Origin: CAYZEZ01 sp964477295
Lineage (GTDB): Bacteria; Bacteroidota; Bacteroidia; Bacteroidales; SM23-62
Length of the DNA stretch: 17,048 nt
Reading direction: 5' to 3'
NCBI GenBank assembly: GCA_964477295.1
Contig: CAYZEZ010000082.1
Coordinates: 1-17,048, forward strand
Within the stretch, counting starts at the first letter, position 1. Every line of letters starts with the position of its first letter. Both the position numbers and the translations under genes were made by a program. Below, piece by piece: positions 1-7,233 of the stretch. The notes under the pieces are model-generated. The model was not told the DNA's origin and did not search any database. It saw only the letters and a list, made by a program, of their open reading frames with translations.

Positions 1-795
1 CGTAATAGGGACATCAGCACCTGTTTTTGCAAAAGCGATAATGCTCTTTTCAAATTCTTCAAGAGATGGGTAGTCCATTCCTGAATGTGCCTGCATGCCG
101 ATGCCGTCTATCCTTATCCCTTTTGATTTGAGATTATTAACAAGTTTTACCACCTCTTCTCTTCTTCCTTTATGATGCATGGAATAGTCATTATAGATCA
201 ACTCTGCATCCGGATCAGCCTCATGAGCAAACTTAAAAGCAAGTTCTACATATTCTTCACCCACTATCTGGTAGAATTTATTATTGCGCCATGAACCATC
301 ATCTTCAATGGCTTCATTCACCACATCCCAGCAATCTACTTTTCCTTTATAGCGTTCAACTACTGTGGAAATGTGTGTTTTCATTCTTTCGATCATTATT
401 TCCCTGCTTATGTCATTCCCTTCATCATCAACAAAAAACCAGCTGGGGGCCTGTGAATGCCAGATGAGGCAATGACCTACAATGTAAAGATCGTTTTGCT
501 CACCAAATTCAATAAACCTGTCAGGCAATACGAAATCAAATTTCCCTTCCGTTGGCTGGATGAGTCCGCTTTTCATACAATTTTCAGCAACAATAGAATT
601 GAAATGCTTATAAATAATGCCTACCGAAGCAGTATCGCTACCGAGTATCTGAGGCTCATTCATTGCTGTACCAATATAGAATTTACCCTCCAGGGCATCC
701 TTAAGTCCTTCTTCCGAAGAATCTTTTGTATTGCAGGCAGATGTAAAAACTACCAATGTAATAACAAACCAGTTTTTTAGAAATACTTTTTTCAT
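1..795 (-). CDS. GH10 endo-1,4-beta-xylanase, lipoprotein (3' end outside the window)
   Basis: This is a glycoside hydrolase family 10 enzyme that cuts internal beta-1,4 bonds in xylan, probably on the cell surface or in the periplasm. I translated the minus strand from the ATG at 795; 265 codons stay open to the window edge. Residues 1-21 form a lipoprotein signal with Cys21 in FTSAC. GH10 motifs follow in order: MKSGLIQPTEGKFDF (substrate-cleft start), GHCLIWHSQAPSW, DVVNEA with the acid/base Glu161, YNDYSM, and IDGIGMQAH. The visible part ends at VPIT, exactly where family members continue with the E-L-D that carries the nucleophile Glu, so that residue lies just outside. It is 23 bp downstream of the GPH transporter gene on the same strand, so the two are probably co-transcribed for xylan or xylo-oligosaccharide use. 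Other GH10 activities cannot be excluded. Confidence 0.93.
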   Translation of the reverse strand, partial: MKKVFLKNWFVITLVVFTSACNTKDSSEEGLKDALEGKFYIGTAMNEPQILGSDTASVGIIYKHFNSIVAENCMKSGLIQPTEGKFDFVLPDRFIEFGEQNDLYIVGHCLIWHSQAPSWFFVDDEGNDISREIMIERMKTHISTVVERYKGKVDCWDVVNEAIEDDGSWRNNKFYQIVGEEYVELAFKFAHEADPDAELIYNDYSMHHKGRREEVVKLVNNLKSKGIRIDGIGMQAHSGMDYPSLEEFEKSIIAFAKTGADVPIT

Positions 796-818
796 AACGA
801 TATATTTTTTCATTTTGA

Positions 819-2297
819 TTATTCTTTCGAATCAGTGTTTCTTCTTTCACTGAGTTCTTTCTCTATCTGTACCTCTTTTTTCTTATCTATTGAATAAAAG
901 AAAAGGCAGCCAATACCAACCATAAAAGTAATGGTAGGGAAGACACTTATCGACAATTTGATCCCGTTGATCACTTCAGGAGCCTGAACTGCGACACTCT
1001 CATCATAGCCATATCCTGCCAGGATACCTGCAACCAGCGCTCCTCCTATACTCAGCCCGGCCTTTAGTCCGAAGATCATAGCAGAAAATATGATGGCAGT
1101 GGCACGCCGGTTATTTTTCCATTCTGAATAGTCTGCGACATCTGCAATCATTGCCCATAAAAGCGGAATGGTTAATCCGTAGAAGAACCCGTGAAGAACC
1201 TGTGTGATAAAAACTATAGGTATCGATTCAGGTTTATAGAAAACAAATGCCAGCAAACAAATAGTGGAGAGGAACAGTCCTGCTCCGAATACATCTCTTT
1301 TACCAAATTTATCAGCCAGCTTTTTTGAGAAGATGATACCAACTATCATGAATATAATACCTCCTGCATTGAACAGGCTAAAACCTGATGTAGGGGCATC
1401 TTCAGGCCATTGGAATCCATGCATACCAATTTTTGTAAATAAATTATTTAATCCATCAATAAATCCATTGAATCCGATATCGTTCAAAAATGCGACAAGG
1501 TGCGCTTCACTCAGATAGTTTTGAAAGTAATATACATATGAGCCACCCTTGAGGGAGAGAGTTATAAACACAAAAACAGTGAGGATCAGCATTGCAATCC
1601 AGGGCCTGTTCTTTACCAGGTCTCCAAGGTCTTCCCTGATACTTGATTTTTGTTCAGGTTTGGGGATGATGCGTTCTCTTGTAGTAAGAAAAGTAATAAT
1701 AAAGAAAAGCACTCCTATTGCAGCGAATATACCCATTGTATTTTCGAAACCCTTGATTTTATCTCCATCTCCAAGGATAAGAACAAGTGGGAGTAACAGA
1801 ACCTGCACAATGAATTGTGCAATCATCACAGCCACAAAACGGTAAGAAGAAATGCTGTTTCGCTCTGCAATATTTCCTGTCAGCACTCCGCTTAGTGCAG
1901 CATACGGCAAGTTATTCGCAGAATAAACCACTACAAGGATAAGGTATGTTATCAGTGCATATGCTATTTTTCCTTTTTCTCCGAAATCAGGTGTGCTGAA
2001 TGCAAGGATAGCTACCACCCCAAATGGCACTGCAGTCCACAGGATCCAGGGGCGGAACTTTCCCCAGCGTGTGTTGGTCCGATCAGCAATGATTCCCATA
2101 ACAGGATTAAAAAATGCCCCGGTCATTCCTCCGGTAAAAATGATTGCTGAAGCTGCAGCAGGTTGTATCTTGTAAACATCCGTGTAAAAGAATGCGAGGA
2201 AGGTCATCAGCGTCTGAAAAATAAGATTGGCAGAAAGGTCACCAAGACTGTATCCTATCTTTTCTCTTACAGAGAGTTTAACATTCGCATCTGTCAT
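819..2297 (-). CDS. GPH-family sugar:cation symporter (MelB/XynT-like)
   Basis: This 492-residue inner-membrane carrier belongs to the glycoside-pentoside-hexuronide:cation symporter family within the major facilitator fold. It likely imports xylosides or other oligosaccharides with Na+ or H+. The N-terminal REKIGYSLGDLSANLIF segment and the first cytoplasmic loop with NPVMGIIADRTNTRWGKFRPW (residues 64-84, including Asp72 and the R-W-G-K-x-R-P-W core) are family hallmarks. The rest gives about 12 hydrophobic segments. A polar stretch after the seventh helix (around NYLSEAHLVAF to WPEDAPTSG) makes an enlarged external loop. The C-terminal tail is charged. Its start is an ATG, and the xylanase gene follows 23 bp downstream, which suggests a xyloside substrate. 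The substrate is inferred from that neighbour only. Confidence 0.9.
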   Translation of the reverse strand: MTDANVKLSVREKIGYSLGDLSANLIFQTLMTFLAFFYTDVYKIQPAAASAIIFTGGMTGAFFNPVMGIIADRTNTRWGKFRPWILWTAVPFGVVAILAFSTPDFGEKGKIAYALITYLILVVVYSANNLPYAALSGVLTGNIAERNSISSYRFVAVMIAQFIVQVLLLPLVLILGDGDKIKGFENTMGIFAAIGVLFFIITFLTTRERIIPKPEQKSSIREDLGDLVKNRPWIAMLILTVFVFITLSLKGGSYVYYFQNYLSEAHLVAFLNDIGFNGFIDGLNNLFTKIGMHGFQWPEDAPTSGFSLFNAGGIIFMIVGIIFSKKLADKFGKRDVFGAGLFLSTICLLAFVFYKPESIPIVFITQVLHGFFYGLTIPLLWAMIADVADYSEWKNNRRATAIIFSAMIFGLKAGLSIGGALVAGILAGYGYDESVAVQAPEVINGIKLSISVFPTITFMVGIGCLFFYSIDKKKEVQIEKELSERRNTDSKE

Positions 2298-2603
2298 TTT
2301 ATATATTTTAAAATTGAGCTAATAAACTTACATAAAATATTGATTATACCATGACTCCACAAAAAACAAAACAGTATACTAAATTTTGTAAGATGAGCAT
2401 ATGATTCGAGCATGGTATGCGGCCTCTCCGTATTACCGGGTTATCTCCTTTTTGTATTCCCGGGGGCGTTTTATTATAATATTCCCTGAAGCAGAGTATC
2501 CATTTTATCCGGATTAGTACATCTACTGGTGATGAATATGTTGTGAGCGTTATGAAAAAATGATTATAACCATGGTTTAACCTGCAATTTGACTTTTTTT
2601 TGT

Positions 2604-2625
2604 GGAGAAGGATTTGCCCTGAAAA
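2604..2625 (+). repeat. 22-nt direct repeat, copy 1
   Basis: A 22-base stretch beginning GGAGAAGGATTT and ending CCCTGAAAA recurs exactly, in the same orientation, at 8129-8150, about 5.5 kb away. Weaker similarity continues downstream for roughly 20 bases: translated in one frame, both copies give GEGFALK followed by related residues (SGIFEKIY here, KRIFVKTY in copy 2). The pair brackets the GH remnants and the four-gene catabolic operon. Whether it is a scar of a mobile element or a duplicated gene fragment is unknown. Confidence 0.7.
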
Positions 2626-2712
2626 GTGGCATTTTTGAGAAAATATACCCTGGTAATAACCTCATAATCAGGGGGCGTTGGATCGTGCCCGGCTGGACCC
2701 GCAGATAAAGAG

Positions 2713-2749
2713 AAAGGAGTTGGATTGATATGATCTGACTCCTTTTTTT
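2713..2749 (+). terminator. Weak terminator-like hairpin with T run
   Basis: An 8-bp perfect stem AAAGGAGT (2713-2720) pairs with ACTCCTTT (2738-2745) across a 17-nt loop and runs into seven T residues (2743-2749). The long loop makes this a weak intrinsic terminator, and no intact plus-strand gene lies upstream. It could be a relic of the eroded locus or chance. Confidence 0.25.
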
Positions 2750-2830
2750 GGTTGAATTAAGATTGAAGCTTGCGGAAACCTCCCACATGTCTGCAACAGA
2801 TAAAAGGGAACCGGGATAAATGAGGGCAGC

Positions 2831-3205
2831 ATGAAATGTATAGAACATATGTACCTAATTTTGCTTATATTTTGTAGCCAACGCCTGAATTCATTTATCA
2901 GGCACGCCTATAGTGTGAAAATGGCCGACATTACAATGATTATCAATGTTGTGAACAGGAATGAAACAGAAGCTGTTGCAAGCAATATTGAGATACAGTC
3001 AGGTTCATATACCAGAAAAGCAAAGGTCAACATGATCGATGCAGAATCTTTAGAAGCCAGGAATACCGGAACAGAACAACCTGTAAATATTTAGGCGGAA
3101 CAGATTAACTTCAAGGGAAATACCATCAAACATACATTTCCTGGCCATTCGTTCACGTTAATTGAAATGCCATTGAAATACCGTATTGAATATATAACAA
3201 AATAA
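2831..3205 (+). pseudogene. GH51 alpha-L-arabinofuranosidase remnant (C-terminal)
   Basis: This is a decayed piece of a family 51 arabinofuranosidase, which removes arabinose side chains from arabinoxylan. The frame reads FIRHAYSVKMADITMIINVV, matching the conserved end of the GH51 catalytic barrel (usually RHAxxVKMAnxxxxxNVIAP). It then passes straight into VNRNETEAVASNIEIQSG and IDAESLEARNTGTEQPVNI, which belong to the family's C-terminal beta domain; about a hundred residues normally lie between. An in-frame TAG sits at 3092-3094. Beyond it the same frame continues AEQINFKGNTIKHTFPGHSFTLIEMPL, the typical end of a GH51 protein, and stops at 3203-3205. An internal deletion, a nonsense codon and the loss of the catalytic N-terminal part (normally about 650 residues in all) make it a pseudogene. 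The family call comes from remembered motifs. Confidence 0.6.
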
Positions 3206-3290
3206 GTGCAATCCGTTGTAGAGCATATATTTTGCTGCCAGTGACCCAACACATGATCTTATAATGAATATTAACCCTATCTAATTTGCT

Positions 3291-3446
3291 ATGAAATCCG
3301 GAAAACCCTACTTTGCCAACAATACCGAATACAATCGCCAAACAGGAAGTGCAGATATGGACGACAGGGACATGAGGGAATATTACCTTTTACCCTACAG
3401 GACACTAATAAGAGATTGTAAATTTACTGTATGTAATAGCTTATGA
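3291..3446 (+). pseudogene. GH3 beta-glycosidase remnant
   Basis: A 51-residue open stretch reads PYFANNTEYNRQTGSADMDD followed by RDMREYYLLPYRTLIRD. This matches the conserved GH3 segment that normally reads KHFAxNNxExNR, then a D/E-E-R-T-L-R-E-x-Y-L-x-P-F block, just before the strand leading to the nucleophile loop. GH3 enzymes of this kind are beta-xylosidases or beta-glucosidases of about 750 residues. The sequence stops at a TGA (3444-3446), and neither the N-terminal part nor the catalytic Asp region can be found nearby. The fragment lies close to the GH51 remnant and has the same strand, consistent with a former xylan or arabinoxylan gene set. Confidence 0.55.
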
Positions 3447-3588
3447 TCAAAAGTATGAGCAATACGTAACCACATCGAACATATTTTTCAAACCCAATGC
3501 CTTCAGGCCATGGTTTACCCCTGTTGATGGTGGCTATGGTTGTTTTGGCTCTTTAACCAGTTTAGAGATTGATTCAAAAGATATCTGA
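3421..3588 (+). pseudogene. Unidentified coding-like fragment
   Basis: A frame open from about 3421 to a TGA at 3586-3588 has a protein-like composition (LLYVIAYDQKYEQYVTTSN, then FKPNAFRPWFTPVDGGYGCFG). It has no start codon of its own and overlaps the end of the GH3-like fragment in a different frame. It could be a further piece of an eroded carbohydrate-enzyme gene joined by a small deletion or frameshift. I do not recognise the family. Confidence 0.25.
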
Positions 3589-3679
3589 ATACTGAAATCA
3601 GATTTGAGGAAGAGAAATTGAGGGGATCAGGTCAAATTGCAATAATAATTTCAAGCATCCATTTTGTATCGAACCAACG

Positions 3680-5095
3680 TTAAGTTAATTTTTTTAATAC
3701 AGTTTTCAACGCATTTTCATCGCCTACATTTCCCGGAAAAATAATGTATGGCATCTCCGGGAATTTATGTGCTTTACCCGTTATAATAACCGGTACACCG
3801 GGAATAATCTGACCCGAAACCCTGGCAGAATCAATATTCAGGCCTTTGGTTAGTATATCGTGGGATGTTATTCCTCCTTTGGCAACAATGTAACCTGGTT
3901 GCTCCGGGAGCTTTGTGACAATGCTGACAAGAAACCCGGATATTTTATTCCCCAGCTGCAGGCGATCTGTTTTATTTTTCAGCCTGATCTCCTCCCGTGA
4001 AGTGAAAATAACCGGGGTATTGCCCGTTGACCATATTTGAGTAATCCGGTCAATAATGTGAATAATCAGGTTTCCAGGATCACTTATAACTTGCTGAATG
4101 TCAACCTCAATTCCGGTTACTTTATTGTATTTCAATATTGTATGTAACTGTTCAGTCGCTTTTTGAACATGTGACCCGACAATAAAGATCCCCGGCTTAT
4201 CTGGTTTAATCAATGCATTTTTTGACAGGAACGCTTTGTCGGGTATCCCGGTGATAGCCTTTGGCAGGGATGAGGATGAGCGGATGACCAGTGGATTTTC
4301 GGAATTCAAAAACAGTTTTAGTAAACTGTAAGAGAATTTATACAGATCATCATATTCCAGGGCATTGATTATTACAAATCTCTTTTGTTTTAAGGCAGCC
4401 AGAATTTTAACCAGTTCTCCACGTGATCTGGATCTCAGGATCTCCAGCGATAAACTTCCTATTTCCTCCCTGTTTATCCTTCTTCCTGATTTTTCTATGA
4501 TGTATTCCTCTAAATCCGCATTTTTAAAAGGGAAAACATTATCAAGTGAAAATTCCGTTTCACTTACAGGGATAAGTTCATCACCATTTTTCAGATAGTG
4601 GGTATTATCGACGGTAAACCTTCCTGCCTCGATTAAACAGGGTATAAAGAACACCGGTAACGATGGTGGCCTGTTGCAGTCAGCAAGTGTTGCCGAAATG
4701 GTTTCGGGTTCAAGCGGGAAATGACCTCTTAACGTTGAATCGCTCCTGCTGATGAAAATAAGCTTGTGATTAAACTTTTCGTGAACCTTCAGTACTGCCT
4801 CAATAACGTCCCTGTTTATTCTTTCGGCATCCTCTGCATTCATCGACCTGGAATTGGTAAGAATATAGAAAAACGGGCTTTTATCATTGAAGGCTGTCCG
4901 TAAGTTTTCTTTTTCCCAGTGGGTCAGTAGGAGGCAGCCATGAACCGTCTGGATGCCAGTGGGATCATCATCCAGAATGACGATTTTAACCGGATTTGAA
5001 CTCAGGATCTTCCTGATGTCTTCCCGAATGCCGGTACCGGATGAGCGTTCATACTTTTTCAATATTCCGGAGTAGCATAATCTGTCTGGCATCAT
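3680..5095 (-). CDS. DUF1537 family acid-sugar kinase (four-carbon acid sugar kinase family)
   Basis: This 471-residue cytoplasmic kinase belongs to the DUF1537 family, whose characterised members phosphorylate D-threonate, D-erythronate or 3-oxo-tetronate (DtnK, DenK, OtnK types). The N-terminal substrate domain shows VILDDDPTGIQTVHG (Asp42-44) and the signature SRSDSTLRGHFPLE. The C-terminal nucleotide-binding domain shows IVAKGGITSHDIL and FPGNVGDENAL. Length fits a complete two-domain member. It is the last gene of the operon: its ATG (5095) overlaps the TAA of the BKACE gene by one base (TAATG), so translation is probably coupled. No tetronate dehydrogenase, 4-phosphate isomerase or class II aldolase lies beside it, as would be expected in the known threonate and erythronate pathways, so the substrate is unknown. 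Confidence 0.88.
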   Translation of the reverse strand: MMPDRLCYSGILKKYERSSGTGIREDIRKILSSNPVKIVILDDDPTGIQTVHGCLLLTHWEKENLRTAFNDKSPFFYILTNSRSMNAEDAERINRDVIEAVLKVHEKFNHKLIFISRSDSTLRGHFPLEPETISATLADCNRPPSLPVFFIPCLIEAGRFTVDNTHYLKNGDELIPVSETEFSLDNVFPFKNADLEEYIIEKSGRRINREEIGSLSLEILRSRSRGELVKILAALKQKRFVIINALEYDDLYKFSYSLLKLFLNSENPLVIRSSSSLPKAITGIPDKAFLSKNALIKPDKPGIFIVGSHVQKATEQLHTILKYNKVTGIEVDIQQVISDPGNLIIHIIDRITQIWSTGNTPVIFTSREEIRLKNKTDRLQLGNKISGFLVSIVTKLPEQPGYIVAKGGITSHDILTKGLNIDSARVSGQIIPGVPVIITGKAHKFPEMPYIIFPGNVGDENALKTVLKKLT

Positions 5096-5952
5096 TAAAG
5101 CTGTTTTCGCAAATTGTTGATTCCAAGAATTTCCCTTGCTTCAGAAGGGCTGGCTGTTTCCAGCCCCATTTCCCTAACAAGCACAGCCAGTTTTTCAACC
5201 AGTACGGCGTTTGATTTTGCAATCTTCCCGGGAGCATAGCAGAAACTGTCCTCAAATCCAACCCTCACAACGCTGGCTCCCATTGACAGTGCAGCCAGAA
5301 GTATCGAAAAATCACTCATTCCATCGTGGGTAAGTCCCCAATGAGACCCCTGTTCGGTGAGTGATTGCATGTAAAAGATGTTCCGGCTGTTGGCTGCCAG
5401 GTTACTTGCTCCACCTCCTCCAAGACAGAAATTGTAGTGCATTGGCCTTTCCAAAACACCCTCATCTGCCATCCTGGTACAGGTCTCTACCATACTCAGG
5501 TCGAAATTTTCCAATTCGGGGATTATTTTATTTTTTCTCATCCGGCCGGCATAGTAGCGGATATCCGATAGTTTGTTGATATATACCTTTTCTCCAAAGT
5601 TTACAGAACCCATATTTAAGGAGGCAACTTCAACCCGCGGTTCATCGAGACAAACACATTTTTCCTCGAGGGAAAGATCTGCCAGTCCTCCTGTGGATCC
5701 CTGGATGACAATATCGGAGCTGCCAGATATTAAATCAAGGGTTTTCGAAAAGACCGTAAGATCAGACGTCTGTTCCCCGTTCTCTTTGCGTGTATGCAAA
5801 TGTACCATGCCCGCCCCTGCATTTGCGCAATTGGCCACGTCTCTGGCGATATCTTCTGGTGATATCGGGTTAAAAGCGCTTTCCGGAACCGGTTTTTCTA
5901 CGTGGCAAACCGGTGCTACGGTAAGGATGATTTTCCTGTTTTGTATATTCAT
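5095..5952 (-). CDS. BKACE family beta-keto acid cleavage enzyme (3-keto-5-aminohexanoate cleavage protein-like, DUF849)
   Basis: Members of this zinc-dependent TIM-barrel family condense a beta-keto acid with acetyl-CoA and split the product into acetoacetate and a new acyl-CoA. Visible hallmarks are KIILTVAPVCHVE near the N-terminus, NPISPEDIARDV, GMVHLHTRKENGE with the two zinc-ligand His residues, IVIQGSTGG, EVASLNMGSVNFG, and the late VVRVGFED with the Glu that completes the metal site. The active-site strand reads APVCH where many relatives have A-x-x-G-A, so the substrate pocket may be unusual. Length (285 residues) is normal. I chose the ATG at 5952 over an in-frame TTG at 5958; it leaves 9 bp after the transporter stop. 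It overlaps the kinase gene by one base. The natural substrate cannot be read from sequence. Confidence 0.87.
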   Translation of the reverse strand: MNIQNRKIILTVAPVCHVEKPVPESAFNPISPEDIARDVANCANAGAGMVHLHTRKENGEQTSDLTVFSKTLDLISGSSDIVIQGSTGGLADLSLEEKCVCLDEPRVEVASLNMGSVNFGEKVYINKLSDIRYYAGRMRKNKIIPELENFDLSMVETCTRMADEGVLERPMHYNFCLGGGGASNLAANSRNIFYMQSLTEQGSHWGLTHDGMSDFSILLAALSMGASVVRVGFEDSFCYAPGKIAKSNAVLVEKLAVLVREMGLETASPSEAREILGINNLRKQL

Positions 5953-5961
5953 ATTCAAAGC

Positions 5962-7203
5962 TTATGTTTCTTTTACCAGGGATTTAGAGGCATCTATTCT
6001 TGTAAAAAGTAATGCACTGATCAAAAGCATTCCGGAGATTATGTAAAGCGGAAAATTAAAATTTCCGGTTGCCTTCACCAGGTAACCAAATACAGCGGCA
6101 CATGTAAAGCCACCGATATTTCCGGCTGTATTCATTGCTCCCGAGATTGATCCTCCATATTTTCTACCCACATCAAGACACACCGCCCATGCACTTGGGA
6201 GCATCAGGTCAACAACGCCAAAGCAAAGCGCCAGAAAGATAAAAACCTGGATTTTTCCCGGTATAAAAGCTGCTAAAAACATGAATACTGCAGACAGGGA
6301 AAGTCCACCCACACCAAGTATTCTTCTTCCCGTTTTCAAACCGTATTTTTTTGAAAGGGAGTCGCTTAGATATCCTCCGGATATGTTGCCAATCATACTC
6401 ATGAGAAACGGTACAGACACTGCCCAGTTAAGTTCTTTGTATTCGAATCCTCTGCCTTGTTCCATAAATGTGGGGAACCAGGAGAAGAAGAACCAGGATG
6501 CCCAGGCATAAAACCAGTACATCCCTATAATCAGCCAGAATTGTCTGCTTCTTATTATAGCGGACCAGGGGATAGCAACTTTTTCTGTTTTTATTACAGC
6601 TGTGTCAAGCTCATTCAATTCAGCTTGCTTAATTCCTCTCTTTGCCGCAGGATTATCCCGGTACCAGAAATACCAGACAATAACCCATATCCCGCCGGCT
6701 GCAGCCAGGATATAAAATGCTGCCCGCCACCCAAAGTGTATAATGATCGGAATGACTATGAATGGAGTAAGCGCTCCACCCACTCTGCTGGCAGCCCATA
6801 TGTAGCCCTGTGCTTTTCCTGTCTTTGATTTAGGGAACCATCGCCCGATTGCTCCTGTCATACAGGGGTATGCTCCAGCCTCCCCGATACCAAAAGCAAA
6901 ACGTATCAGCAGCAACGAAATGAAACCGCCTGCCATCCCTGTTAAACCAGTAAAACACGACCACCATAAAACAATGATTGCAAGCACTGTCCGCTGTCCC
7001 TTCTTGTCGCCCAGTGCACCTAGGGGTATTTGCAGCAAACCGTACGAAATAATAAAGGCACTTAGCACCCACCCCCACTGTTCAATGGAAAGATTCAGAT
7101 CTTCCATGATCTGAGTGCCGGCCATGGTAATGTTTATCCGGTCGAGGAAAGTAATAACTCCTAAGATAGTGAGGAGCGCAAGGACAATGTTTCTCTTTTT
7201 CAA
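5962..7203 (-). CDS. MFS transporter, anion:cation symporter type (hexuronate/aldonate-like)
   Basis: This 413-residue inner-membrane carrier with about 12 hydrophobic helices resembles the MFS group that imports hexuronates, galactonate, glucarate and similar acids. First-helix motif FLDRINITMAGTQIMEDLNLS and the loop GALGDKKGQRTVL (variant of the MFS G-D-x-x-G-R motif) support this, as do GIGEAGAYPCMTGAIGRWF and the central WFFFSWFPTFMEQGRGF. No ATG lies near the front. The frame opens after the TAG that ends the racemase gene (same frame), and the only usual start before helix 1 is the TTG at 7203; the next ATG (residue 27) would delete most of helix 1. It sits between the racemase-like and BKACE genes, so it probably imports the acid that the operon degrades. 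Confidence 0.86.
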   Translation of the reverse strand: MKKRNIVLALLTILGVITFLDRINITMAGTQIMEDLNLSIEQWGWVLSAFIISYGLLQIPLGALGDKKGQRTVLAIIVLWWSCFTGLTGMAGGFISLLLIRFAFGIGEAGAYPCMTGAIGRWFPKSKTGKAQGYIWAASRVGGALTPFIVIPIIIHFGWRAAFYILAAAGGIWVIVWYFWYRDNPAAKRGIKQAELNELDTAVIKTEKVAIPWSAIIRSRQFWLIIGMYWFYAWASWFFFSWFPTFMEQGRGFEYKELNWAVSVPFLMSMIGNISGGYLSDSLSKKYGLKTGRRILGVGGLSLSAVFMFLAAFIPGKIQVFIFLALCFGVVDLMLPSAWAVCLDVGRKYGGSISGAMNTAGNIGGFTCAAVFGYLVKATGNFNFPLYIISGMLLISALLFTRIDASKSLVKET

Positions 7204-7233
7204 ACCCGTTGGATTTTGATATTCAGGGATTTG

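Larger units (their letters stand above)
2298..2830. other. Gene-poor region upstream of the GPH gene
   Basis: No convincing gene lies here. The 100 bp next to 2297 probably hold the promoter of the transporter/xylanase pair, but I see no clear Bacteroidota promoter match. Both strands carry frequent stops. A short minus-strand frame (2564-2848) resembles no family I know and runs into the GH51 remnant. The stretch contains one copy of the 22-nt repeat (2604-2625) and a weak hairpin with a T run (2713-2749). It is best read as eroded sequence. Confidence 0.5.
3206..3679. other. Eroded region between the GH51 remnant and the kinase gene
   Basis: This 474-bp stretch has no intact gene. It holds a GH3-like fragment (3291-3446) and an overlapping coding-like fragment in another frame (3421-3588), described separately. 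The 90 bp just downstream of the kinase stop (minus strand) show no clear terminator. Confidence 0.5.

Noticed and set aside
457..780. 107-residue plus-strand open frame
   Set aside because: Lies wholly opposite the GH10 xylanase, whose conserved motifs run across the whole stretch on the minus strand.
2564..2848. 94-residue minus-strand open frame
   Set aside because: No recognised motif; it overlaps the start of the GH51 remnant and covers the 22-nt repeat, so it is probably chance in eroded DNA.
3153..3341. 62-residue minus-strand open frame
   Set aside because: Opposite the GH51 and GH3 remnants, with no family features of its own.
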